A stretch of 64,000 nucleotides of DNA from Chitinophaga ginsengisoli (GTDB lineage: Bacteria; Bacteroidota; Bacteroidia; Chitinophagales; Chitinophagaceae), in NCBI RefSeq assembly GCF_003014595.1, contig NZ_PYGK01000002.1, positions 267,315 through 331,314 of the forward strand, read 5' to 3'. A program made the translations under genes and the position numbers. Below the pieces are notes generated by a model. The model ran no database searches. It was not told the origin of the DNA and saw only the letters and a list, made by a program, of their open reading frames with translations. Numbering within the stretch: position 1 is the first letter of the stretch; each line of letters begins with the position of its first letter. Below are positions 37,305-44,923 of this stretch, piece after piece.

Positions 37305-38144
37305 TTAGTGATGAGCGATGAACACCGGTTGAGCTACCAACTTTAATATCGGGGCAGCATGACTGGGCGTAAACAGCGTGGAAAAAGCATTCCTCCCATA
37401 GGCACCCATAACAATAAAGTCTCTGTTGCGCAACAGCAGGCTGTCCAGCAAACCTGTTTTCACACTCCCATCTATGATAATAAAATCCACGTCACTATAG
37501 TGATCATGCAACCACTCTTTCAGCTTGTATCTCTCTTCCGGAGAAGGTCTATCTCTATCCTCCATAACGGTGATCACTACTACCGCGTGCTCCTTTAATT
37601 CAGGAAACAGGTAGGTGAACTGTTTAATGGCAAATACAGACGACGCACGCCCATCATAGGTAAAAACGATCTTGTTCAACCCTTCAAAACTTTCCGGCAG
37701 GATAACTACAGGACATTCCGCGTCGGCCAGCACATCTGTCACAAAGCGTGTCGGCACGTCTTCCTTTGCTGCAGAGAATGAGGTCGAAGCATCTATCAGT
37801 AGAAGATCGGCATACCTGCTTTCAATAACGACATCATCCAGCGGTACTCCTCTATCACGGTGAACGATGCCTGTTACTCCTCTTCTTTCACAGCTGTCTT
37901 TGAACAGTTGAATATTGTCTGCAAGACATTGTTCCTTTAACTCTTCAACATTCTCTGTCTGCACATTAATACCGCCTTCTATTGCAGTCTCCTTTAACAT
38001 CTTTGCCGGCCTGGCTTCTCTAACCAGGTTCTCCAGGAAAATACATGTCAGTTTTGAATGAGAGAGTTCACACAGGTAACAGGCAAAATCAAGCGATGAT
38101 AAGTCAAGCTTTACCACATCTGTTACATACAGTATCTTTTTCAT
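37305..38144 (-). CDS. Universal stress protein, tandem Usp domains
   Basis: 279 residues, two Usp domains. The start is KKILYVTDVVKLDLSSLDFA, the second domain opens at KIVFTYDGRASSVFAIKQF, and the C-terminus is GAYGRNAFSTLFTPSHAAPI with an incomplete ATP loop. First gene of a Usp-Usp-(pps remnant) unit with its own predicted regulated promoter. Confidence 0.9.
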   Translation of the reverse strand: MKKILYVTDVVKLDLSSLDFACYLCELSHSKLTCIFLENLVREARPAKMLKETAIEGGINVQTENVEELKEQCLADNIQLFKDSCERRGVTGIVHRDRGVPLDDVVIESRYADLLLIDASTSFSAAKEDVPTRFVTDVLADAECPVVILPESFEGLNKIVFTYDGRASSVFAIKQFTYLFPELKEHAVVVITVMEDRDRPSPEERYKLKEWLHDHYSDVDFIIIDGSVKTGLLDSLLLRNRDFIVMGAYGRNAFSTLFTPSHAAPILKLVAQPVFIAHH

Positions 38145-38180
38145 GGAAATTTCAGTTTATAGTAATGAGTAATAATCAGA

Positions 38181-38224
38181 TATATTTAATACAGCCTTTA
38201 CACAGGACTAGTGATAGCCATAAA
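38181..38224 (-). promoter_or_regulatory. Predicted FNR/CRP-type promoter of the Usp operon
   Basis: Minus strand: TTTATggctATCAC (38211-38224), 22 bases, then TAAATATA (38181-38188), two mismatches from TAnnTTTG. Found by applying the spacing seen elsewhere, so weaker evidence. Confidence 0.4.
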
Positions 38225-38226
38225 AG

Positions 38227-38718
38227 CTAATTTTCAGATGATCTAATATGCAGGATGGTCAATGGCCAGGGCGCAATCTTTTTTTCTCTCAGGAGGAGCA
38301 GACATGCGATAGCTAGTATCAAAGAACAGGGAAAAGAAGAGCCTGCGCCGAGAGGCGCTATTGCCACCAGGAAAATAATTGCACAAGTCAGGGCGATTTT
38401 TTCTACCGGACCTTTCCATAGCAACGCCAGTCCAATGCCGAACTGCCCGACGGCAATGAAAAGCACTAAACTGGTAACGTGCCGGCCAAAGAACCCGTTA
38501 ATGAATTGTTCATAGGCAGGTAAAGCAGCAAGACTGGCATACGTTCTGTAAATCTCGGGGTGGGAAATAGATATAACACTATTTACTACAGCAGCAGCAA
38601 TGAATAGCAAAGACATGCACATCCTGCCGAAAACAGGCTTTATAAAACTAATATACACGATGAGCACTGCAACAAGATTTGATAGCAAGTAAGCCTGGGA
38701 AAAAATATTGCCTCTCAT
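38227..38718 (-). CDS. DoxX/MauE-like membrane protein
   Basis: 163 residues with four to five membrane helices (about 8-28, 32-52, 82-100, 108-125, 128-145). The pattern resembles the DoxX/MauE group of small membrane proteins, but no diagnostic motif is certain. A TAGTTTTG -7 box lies 43 bp upstream on the minus strand (38761-38768). The site at the shared distance is poor (GTAATgggcGTTAT). A deleted copy of this gene is found at 43530-43589. Confidence 0.65.
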   Translation of the reverse strand: MRGNIFSQAYLLSNLVAVLIVYISFIKPVFGRMCMSLLFIAAAVVNSVISISHPEIYRTYASLAALPAYEQFINGFFGRHVTSLVLFIAVGQFGIGLALLWKGPVEKIALTCAIIFLVAIAPLGAGSSFPCSLILAIACLLLLREKKIAPWPLTILHIRSSEN

Positions 38719-38834
38719 AACCGGATGTTTTTAAAGTGGGGAATGTCAGATAATCCGTTTCAAAACTATCCCTAATACCTGGCCTGTTCAATAACGCCCA
38801 TTACCGCATGAACATATTATAATCACCTGTTGCC

Positions 38835-38878
38835 ATGATGCAAATCACCGTTCTCCGATCCTTTACGACTTAATTTTG
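38835..38878 (+). promoter_or_regulatory. Predicted FNR/CRP-type promoter of the fourth Usp gene
   Basis: ATGATgcaaATCAC (38835-38848), 22 bases, then TAATTTTG (38871-38878), a perfect TAnnTTTG. The same arrangement is kept in the diverged duplicate at 43705-43748. Confidence 0.65.
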
Positions 38879-38916
38879 GATCAGCAACCCTATTATCATA
38901 TAAAACCACAATTACT

Positions 38917-39738
38917 ATGAGAAAAATATTATTATCATTTGACGGTGATCATTATTCGAAAGGCGCATTCGACTTTGCCCGGAGAATGAACGAAGACGAG
39001 CCTATCCTGCTCACGGGTGTTTTCCTGCCCCAGGCAGACTTCGCCACTACCTGGGTTTATGCAGAGGCTGGCGGTACAGTGTACACACCACTTGTTGAAA
39101 GCTATGATGCAGATATCGTTGCTGCTAATATTGCAAAGTTTAAGGAAGATTGTGTCGGGCATCAGATTGAGTACCGCGTACATACAGATTTCGGATCCTT
39201 CGCTTTGCCTGAACTGCAAAAGGAAAGCCGCTATGCGGACCTTATGATACTGGGCAGCCAACAGTTCTATGAAAACCTGGGCACGGAAAGTCCTAATGAA
39301 TATCTGCGGGACACATTACATGACGCAGAATGTCCGGTGCTCATAACACCTGAAGAATTCAACTACCCTGAAAGCGTCGTACTCGCCTATGACGGTAGTA
39401 GTTCATCAGTCTACGCCATCAGGCAGTTTGCCTACCTTTTCCCTGAACTATGCAAAGCCAGTACCACACTGGTATATGCGGCCAAAAGGGAAGGAAGGGG
39501 CATCCCTGACGAAGATTATATCAGGGAACTGGTAGCCCGGCATTTCAGCGATCTGACCTTTTTTGAGCTGGAAGCCAATCCACGCGAATACATCGGTACC
39601 TGGATGGCGGATCTGGACAACCCGATACTTGTAACTGGCGCGTTCGGCCGCTCTGGCTTCTCACAGATATTCAAACGCAGTTTCGCTTCCGATGTGATAG
39701 CAGAAAAACAGTTACCAGTTTTTATTGCTCATAGGTAA
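38917..39738 (+). CDS. Universal stress protein, tandem Usp domains
   Basis: 273 residues, two Usp domains: RKILLSFDGDHYSKGAFDFA at the start and SVVLAYDGSSSSVYAIRQF opening the second. The C-terminal loop GAFGRSGFSQIFKRSF lacks the last Gly of the ATP pattern. It is followed by a very long hairpin and has a collapsed copy at 44028-44224. Single gene under the shared promoter type. Confidence 0.9.
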   Translation: MRKILLSFDGDHYSKGAFDFARRMNEDEPILLTGVFLPQADFATTWVYAEAGGTVYTPLVESYDADIVAANIAKFKEDCVGHQIEYRVHTDFGSFALPELQKESRYADLMILGSQQFYENLGTESPNEYLRDTLHDAECPVLITPEEFNYPESVVLAYDGSSSSVYAIRQFAYLFPELCKASTTLVYAAKREGRGIPDEDYIRELVARHFSDLTFFELEANPREYIGTWMADLDNPILVTGAFGRSGFSQIFKRSFASDVIAEKQLPVFIAHR

Positions 39739-39751
39739 CAGTAAATACATA

Positions 39752-39823
39752 GTCGCTAACACCCAAATGGCCAGGATGGTCTGTTGAAATGCAGACCATC
39801 CTGGCCATTTGGGTGTTAACGAC
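39752..39823. terminator. 32-bp inverted repeat after the Usp gene
   Basis: Arm 39752-39783 pairs with 39792-39823 over 32 bases with one mismatch, loop TTGAAATG. It sits between convergent genes and probably ends both transcripts, although the T-run is missing and the length is exceptional. Confidence 0.7.
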
Positions 39824-39896
39824 AGCGCATCGGATCAAGTTCAACAAGTAGATAATTCTTAATTATGGAAGGCAACTAACCTGCAGAAGTTTCTCG

Positions 39897-40814
39897 TCAA
39901 CTCGCCAAACCCTTCCTGTAGGCTGATGGAGATAGAGAGGTCTTAGTCTTGAAAAATTTGTTAAAAGATTGCGGATGTTCGAAACCCAGGCAATACGCTA
40001 TTTCTGATATTGTCAGCTCATTTTTTGCCAGATGATCTTTTGCCTTTTGAATGACTTTTTCATGAATGAATTGTTGCGTATTCAAACCGATCAGATTTCT
40101 CAATAAATCGCTCAGGTACCGCGGCGTCACGTTCAGATTCTCCGCTAAAGAATTAACGGAGGGTAGTCCTTTCATTAACGACTTATCATTAAGATATCCA
40201 TCCAGTATTCTTTCCAACTGACTAAGCAAGTCATTGTTTACGTCTTTGCGGGTGATAAATTGCCTGTTATAAAATCGGTTCGCATAGTTCAGCAGCAATT
40301 CGATCTGCGAGATCATCACATCCTGGCTGAATTTGTCAATTCGTTCGTTGAGCTCATCCTGAATAAATTCATAAATACTCAGAATCGTCGCCTTTTCCTT
40401 GTCGGATAGATAAAGAGCCTCTGCAGCTGAGTAGCTGAAAAAACCGTATTGTCTGATCTTCGAATCTAACAAATAAGGACGCAGGAAATCCGGATGAATA
40501 TGCAGAGACATTCCTGTATAGTTGGCTTCTTCGTCCTGCATTCGTAATAACTGGCCCGGCGCTATAAAAGACATTCCCGCTTCTTCAAAATCATAATATC
40601 CCTGTCCATATCTCAACTGACCTGAGAAATGGGTTTTAAACGAGATTTTGTAAAAATCCAATATAATTCCCTGCTCAAAATCGATGGGATCAAACGTAGC
40701 CTTACCATAATCCAGGATACTGAGCAATGGGTGGTTTGGCGCCGGTTGCCCCATTGCTCTGTGCAGCTCGGACAGTGAATGGAAAACGACAGGTCTCTTC
40801 TTCATCTCTTGCAA
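39897..40814 (-). CDS. AraC-family transcriptional regulator
   Basis: 305 residues. An N-terminal cupin-like region (FDPIDFEQGIILDFYKISF) precedes a C-terminal HTH pair: PSVNSLAENLNVTPRYLSDLL and TISEIAYCLGFEHPQSFNKFF, ending SPSAYRKG. It lies 64 bp after the short-chain dehydrogenase on the same strand, a frequent AraC-SDR pairing in Bacteroidota, so it probably controls that enzyme. Confidence 0.9.
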   Translation of the reverse strand: MQEMKKRPVVFHSLSELHRAMGQPAPNHPLLSILDYGKATFDPIDFEQGIILDFYKISFKTHFSGQLRYGQGYYDFEEAGMSFIAPGQLLRMQDEEANYTGMSLHIHPDFLRPYLLDSKIRQYGFFSYSAAEALYLSDKEKATILSIYEFIQDELNERIDKFSQDVMISQIELLLNYANRFYNRQFITRKDVNNDLLSQLERILDGYLNDKSLMKGLPSVNSLAENLNVTPRYLSDLLRNLIGLNTQQFIHEKVIQKAKDHLAKNELTISEIAYCLGFEHPQSFNKFFKTKTSLSPSAYRKGLAS

Positions 40815-40878
40815 AGATAATCATTCTGAAAAAAAGGCGCCTACTGGCAAACCAGAAAGAGCCAGTATCTTCTTTCCT

Positions 40879-41685
40879 TTAAAAAAGGAAGTCCAAACGC
40901 ATTTCCTGAAACTGTTCCTCAGGGGTCCGCTCTAAACGATTATTATACAGTGCAATTGCATCCTGTCCGGCAATGTATCTCAGTCGTTCTTTACCATCGG
41001 TTGCTGCTTCATAGATAATCCCAGCAATGTCTTCAGCCTTGGTATAATTGGCGATCTTCTCTTCGCTATATCCCTCGCTTACTTTAGCCACTAATTGCTG
41101 ATAGGCATCATGCACACCGACCTGGAGGGATCGTCCGGCAAAATCAGTCTGTATACCACCCGGAGCTACAATTTTTACGTTGACGCCAAATTGTGCCAGT
41201 TCAAGGGCCAGGCCCTCCGAAAACCCATCAACGGCAAACTTACTTGCATTGTAAATTGAGCAGGTAGGATATCCTGACAGACCAAATATAGATGTGATGT
41301 TGATGAATGTTCCGGATCTTCTTTCCCGAAAGTATGGCAGGAAAGCTCTTGTGACATTTATGACACCAAACAGATTAGTTTGCATCTGCAGGTTAATCTG
41401 TTCTTCACTGAACGCTTCCAAAGGGCCTATCAGCCCATAACCCGCATTATTCAACACTACATCAACAGTGTGAGTAGATAAAACACTTTTAACTACTTCT
41501 TCAATTTGTTTTGATTCCGATACATCAAGCGCCCTCACAGTTACATTTCGCAGTTTAGTAAGCTCCGTTTCTTTGTCTGTATTGCGCATGGTGGCAATTA
41601 CATTCCAGCCATGTGCGTGAAATAATTTTGCTGCTGCTTTACCTAATCCGGACGAAGCTCCGGTTATAAAAATTGTCCTTTGCAT
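40879..41685 (-). CDS. Short-chain dehydrogenase/reductase
   Basis: 268 residues. The cofactor motif TGASSGLGKAAAKLF lies at the N-terminus, NNAGYG near 85, catalytic Ser in INITSIFGLSG, and YNASK with catalytic Tyr and Lys. The APGGIQTDF segment follows. This is the classical SDR subfamily acting on unknown carbonyl or alcohol substrates. Confidence 0.9.
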   Translation of the reverse strand: MQRTIFITGASSGLGKAAAKLFHAHGWNVIATMRNTDKETELTKLRNVTVRALDVSESKQIEEVVKSVLSTHTVDVVLNNAGYGLIGPLEAFSEEQINLQMQTNLFGVINVTRAFLPYFRERRSGTFINITSIFGLSGYPTCSIYNASKFAVDGFSEGLALELAQFGVNVKIVAPGGIQTDFAGRSLQVGVHDAYQQLVAKVSEGYSEEKIANYTKAEDIAGIIYEAATDGKERLRYIAGQDAIALYNNRLERTPEEQFQEMRLDFLF

Positions 41686-41788
41686 AAACTTGCTTTGATT
41701 GTGTTATGCAAAATTGACTGAGATACAGCAGTGAGACGTAGCCAAAATGGTAGAATAATTAGTCGAATTGGAATAATTGTAGCTTTAC

Positions 41789-43519
41789 TCAGGCATTGAC
41801 CGCGGCCGACTGTTTGAAATACTCCACTCCATCCCAGTGCTGGGTATTCAACACGTGCTCCCGGCTGCACCAACCACGGCGGGCCATGATGATGCCCATC
41901 TGCATGTAGTCATAGTGGCTGCATAACTGGGCACTACTGTTGATGACAATCTTTACCCCTTTTTCCGCTGCCCCCTTAAGAAGATGATCCGTTAGATCCA
42001 GGTGCTGGGGCTGTGCATTCATCTCGAGTGCTGTACCTGTCTGGGAGGCTTTCTTAAAAATCTGTGACCAGTCCAGGGTATCTGGTTCCGGCTGACCAAT
42101 GATCCTCCCTGTTGGATTCGCAATGCAGTTGATATATGGATGTTCACAGGCCTGTATGAGTTTGTTCCTGTAATGCGCTGCATCTGTTCCTGTAATAACC
42201 GCCGTTACCCAGTCGGCCTGTTGCAGCAGATGATCAGGAATAGCAGTACTGCCGTCTTCCTCAATGTCAACAACAATTCCTTTCTTCAGGAAGGAGAACC
42301 CAATCATCCTGTTCACACGGTCTATTTCCGCAAACTGTTCGGCGTACTTTTCAGCAGATAGCTGATCGGATATAACGATATATTCATAGTGAGGGAATGC
42401 GTTCAGCGCATAATGGGCAATACAGGGGATATCATCTTCCCCTTTCCCATAGGCAGTCTGCACCCTCATATCGCCCTTGATCTGATTGGTATTGATGAGG
42501 TCTGGCAACAAATTACGCGCAGCTCTGAATATCTCCCGTCCGCCTTCCCGCAGTTCCGGAGGAATATAAGAAAGCCCCAGCCGGCTGTATATTTCGCCTT
42601 CTGTCTTAGTCACTATCCTGGTACCGGTTGCTGCATCAAAAAGTCCTTCCGCTGTCAGTTCATACCCTTTCTTTTGTGCCCGTTCGGCAAGAAGGCTCAC
42701 ATGTTCCAAAGCGCCTGTATAAAACAAAAGCGTAGCCGCATAAGAGCTATCATCTGCAAATCTGATATCCAGCTGTGCCTCATTGTACAATACGGCGGAA
42801 ACCCTTTTCCTGCCGGCAGCTGCCAGGCCCTGCACCTGTGGTATCTGCATAAAGTGCTCTAAAAAGCGTTCCCTGTTCTCTTCAGCTACATTCACCACCA
42901 TATCTATATCTCCCACCGTTTCACCACCTCTTCGCAGGCTACCTGAAAGAGATGCTTCTTCCACTTCGGGGATCAGTCGTACCACACGGAGTATTTCATT
43001 TCCCTGCAGGATAGCGTCCCATAGCAATAAGCGGGAACCTTTAGACTTATAGAGCTTCAGGCTGCGTTTCAGATGATCTATCTTTGCATTACTAATGCCA
43101 CGTACCCTTTTTAGATTGCCAGATAAAATGAGAGATTTCAGCTGTTCAATAGTATTGATGCCCAACTCGTCATGAAGCTTTCTAACCAGGGCAGATCCGA
43201 ACCCGCTTACATCCAGCACTTCCAGTAATGCAAGGGGGACCTTCTGAATCAGGCGCATGTATTTTCTCAACGTGCCGGTAGCCGCTAATTCAGCCAGATC
43301 TTTCTTTATATCCGCCGGCAAATGAAGCAGGTTTTCGCTTTCGCGGGCTAAATAACGGCTGATATCATCTCTCAGCATACTCACTTCAATGGCCATTTTT
43401 TCATACACCCGGGAAATAGTTGTACGGCCCTGATACTTGTAACAGGCAGCCATATGATGATAGATCTCAGATAAATCTAATTTAGAGCGTGATGATATTG
43501 CTGGATTAATGGTTGTCAT
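41789..43519 (-). CDS. polX: DNA polymerase X family protein (PolX) with degenerate PHP domain
   Basis: 576 residues. Order: HhH/8-kDa region (about 1-100), fingers and palm with GSLRRGGETVGDIDMVV (metal Asp pair near 204 and 206) and LDIRF (third Asp near 250), then a C-terminal PHP domain. The polymerase site looks intact. The PHP metal ligands are lost: the HxH motif reads RVQ, the usual DH reads DQ, GHPTGR reads ANPTGR, and the late DAH reads SAQ. The 3'-5' exonuclease is therefore probably inactive, leaving a gap-filling polymerase for base excision repair. Confidence 0.9.
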   Translation of the reverse strand: MTTINPAISSRSKLDLSEIYHHMAACYKYQGRTTISRVYEKMAIEVSMLRDDISRYLARESENLLHLPADIKKDLAELAATGTLRKYMRLIQKVPLALLEVLDVSGFGSALVRKLHDELGINTIEQLKSLILSGNLKRVRGISNAKIDHLKRSLKLYKSKGSRLLLWDAILQGNEILRVVRLIPEVEEASLSGSLRRGGETVGDIDMVVNVAEENRERFLEHFMQIPQVQGLAAAGRKRVSAVLYNEAQLDIRFADDSSYAATLLFYTGALEHVSLLAERAQKKGYELTAEGLFDAATGTRIVTKTEGEIYSRLGLSYIPPELREGGREIFRAARNLLPDLINTNQIKGDMRVQTAYGKGEDDIPCIAHYALNAFPHYEYIVISDQLSAEKYAEQFAEIDRVNRMIGFSFLKKGIVVDIEEDGSTAIPDHLLQQADWVTAVITGTDAAHYRNKLIQACEHPYINCIANPTGRIIGQPEPDTLDWSQIFKKASQTGTALEMNAQPQHLDLTDHLLKGAAEKGVKIVINSSAQLCSHYDYMQMGIIMARRGWCSREHVLNTQHWDGVEYFKQSAAVNA

Positions 43520-43529
43520 GCGCTATTAA

Positions 43530-43589
43530 TTTTTCAGATGATTTAATGTTTGACAGCATATAAGCTTCGGAGAAAATATTGCCTCTCAT
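43530..43589 (-). pseudogene. Collapsed copy of the DoxX-like gene at 38227
   Basis: From ATG 43589 the frame reads MRGNIFSEAYMLSN, matching the first 14 residues of the 38227-38718 protein (MRGNIFSQAYLLSN), then IKSSE, matching its last residues (IRSSEN). About 430 bp of the middle is gone. It is part of the larger degraded duplication. Confidence 0.75.
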
Positions 43590-43704
43590 AACCGGGTGTT
43601 TTTATAATGGGGGATGTCAGATAATCTTTTCAAAGCTATCCCTAATAACCTGCCTTTTCAATAACGCGCATTACCGCATTCGCATATTATAATCACCCTT
43701 TGTG

Positions 43705-43748
43705 ATGATGGAGGTCACCGTTCCCAAACCTCCTGCGACTTAACTTTG
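43705..43748 (+). promoter_or_regulatory. Predicted FNR/CRP-type promoter of the DUF2892 gene
   Basis: ATGATggagGTCAC (43705-43718), 22 bases, then TAACTTTG (43741-43748), a perfect TAnnTTTG. It derives from the same ancestral segment as 38835-38878. The half sites and -7 box are kept while the spacer bases have changed. Confidence 0.6.
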
Positions 43749-43771
43749 GTTCAACACTTAAACTTTATGTT

Positions 43772-43981
43772 ATGAAAAAGAATATGGGTCAGTTTGACCG
43801 GGTAGTCAGGGTCATACTTGCATTAACGGCCATCTTCCTCTTTTATAATAAAATAATAACCGGTACTGCCGCTATTGTTTTGATGATCGTTGCCGCTGTA
43901 TTCATATTGACAAGCCTTGTGGCAGTCTGCCCCTTATACACACTTCTTGGCATCAGAACATGTCAGGCAAAACACGCATGA
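43772..43981 (+). CDS. DUF2892 small membrane protein
   Basis: 69 residues with the family pattern: MKKNMGQFDRVVRVILALTAIFLF, a second helix (IVLMIVAAVFILTSLVAV) and CPLYTLLGIRTC. Two membrane helices. Often found alone or fused to rhodanese domains, and its role is unknown. It sits between the duplicated promoter and the Usp remnant, where the parent locus has no such gene. Confidence 0.85.
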   Translation: MKKNMGQFDRVVRVILALTAIFLFYNKIITGTAAIVLMIVAAVFILTSLVAVCPLYTLLGIRTCQAKHA

Positions 43982-44027
43982 TCCCCTTTTTCATACATCC
44001 CTGTAATCATCTAAAACCACAATTACT

Positions 44028-44224
44028 ATGAGAAAAATAGTATTATCATTTGACGGCAACTCATTATTCAAAGGGCGCTTTCGACTTTGTCCGGAGATCT
44101 GGACAGCCCGATACTTGTAAGCGGCGCATTCGGCCGCTCAGGCTTCTCACAGATATTCAAACGTAGTTTCGCTTCCGATGTGATAGCTGAGAATCAATTT
44201 CCAGTCTTCATCGCTCATAGATAA
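44028..44224 (+). pseudogene. Collapsed copy of the Usp gene at 38917
   Basis: The first ~70 bases match the start of 38917-39738 (MRKIVLSFDGN against MRKILLSFDGD), and the last ~120 match its end (SGAFGRSGFSQIFKRSFASDVIAE). A 625-bp internal deletion, not a multiple of three, joins them near a GGA microhomology and destroys the frame. A 1-bp insertion near the start also breaks it. Confidence 0.85.
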
Positions 44225-44259
44225 CAGTAATAACATGTAGTCGTTAACACCAAAAAGAC

Positions 44260-44283
44260 AAGGTCTGCTCTTCAGCAGACCTT
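44260..44283. terminator. Hairpin between the Usp remnant and the oxidase-like gene
   Basis: AAGGTCTGCT pairs with AGCAGACCTT around CTTC. It occupies the place of the long hairpin that follows the parent Usp gene, and the T-run is weak. Confidence 0.55.
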
Positions 44284-44316
44284 ATTCATTAACACACATA
44301 AAACATAGAAAAAACA

Positions 44317-44775
44317 CTATATGGATTCAAACCGTCCGCTTAAACTGCCTAATCTTATCCGGTATACTATTGGACGTATTTCCGCAGGAACATCTTCCGC
44401 TACGTCCCCTTCAAGGGCCATATGAGGCAGCTTCGCTGTCTCACTTATCTTCAGATGCTTCAAACGGCTTACCAGGAATTTCATCGCATAATATCGCTCT
44501 CTTTCATCTGTGATCTCTTCATAAGTACCCTGTGCAATCACACACTTCCAGTTACTGAGATCATGTATCTCGTCCACTTCAAAACACACCTGGGGATTCT
44601 TCCGCATCATCTCTGTTTTCAACCCTTCCCGGGAATGGGCAATAATGTATTTCTCATTATATGCATAACTCACCGGAACAACATAGATACGATCTCCGTC
44701 ATGGCAACCGATCCTGCCTGTCACATTCCTGGTCAGTAGTTCATCTATCTGTTGTTGTGAAAGCGTACCCAACAT
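44317..44775 (-). CDS. Pyridoxamine 5'-phosphate oxidase-family flavoprotein
   Basis: 152 residues from ATG 44775 (MLGTLSQQQIDELL). The frame extends 26 codons upstream, across the predicted promoter. The split-barrel pattern is clear: GRIGCHDGDRIYVVPVSYAY, YIIAHSREGLKTEMMRKNPQVCFEVD and WKCVIAQGTYEEI. Such proteins bind FMN, F420 or haem. The divergent neighbour is a zinc alcohol dehydrogenase. Confidence 0.87.
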   Translation of the reverse strand: MLGTLSQQQIDELLTRNVTGRIGCHDGDRIYVVPVSYAYNEKYIIAHSREGLKTEMMRKNPQVCFEVDEIHDLSNWKCVIAQGTYEEITDERERYYAMKFLVSRLKHLKISETAKLPHMALEGDVAEDVPAEIRPIVYRIRLGSLSGRFESI

Positions 44776-44813
44776 ATATATGTGGTTTAGAGGTGAGCAA
44801 TTAATAAACAATA

Positions 44814-44857
44814 CAAAGAGACGATTTTTAGACAGACAGGACAATGATGACAATCAT
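44814..44857 (-). promoter_or_regulatory. Predicted FNR/CRP-type promoter of the oxidase-like gene
   Basis: ATGATgacaATCAT (44844-44857) is a perfect palindrome, with AATGAT and ATCATT arms. On the minus strand, 22 bases later, is TCTCTTTG (44814-44821), one mismatch from TAnnTTTG. Confidence 0.6.
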
Positions 44858-44865
44858 TACTTACA

Positions 44866-44909
44866 TTATCTTCCGTCATTCTCCCCCCGGATCTTCTTCA
44901 CTAACTTGG
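44866..44909 (+). promoter_or_regulatory. Predicted FNR/CRP-type promoter of the alcohol dehydrogenase operon
   Basis: TTATCttccGTCAT (44866-44879), 22 bases, then TAACTTGG (44902-44909), one mismatch from TAnnTTTG. The left half site is poor. The palindrome at 44844-44857 may also help here. Confidence 0.45.
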
Positions 44910-44923
44910 CTAAAAAAAAAGCT

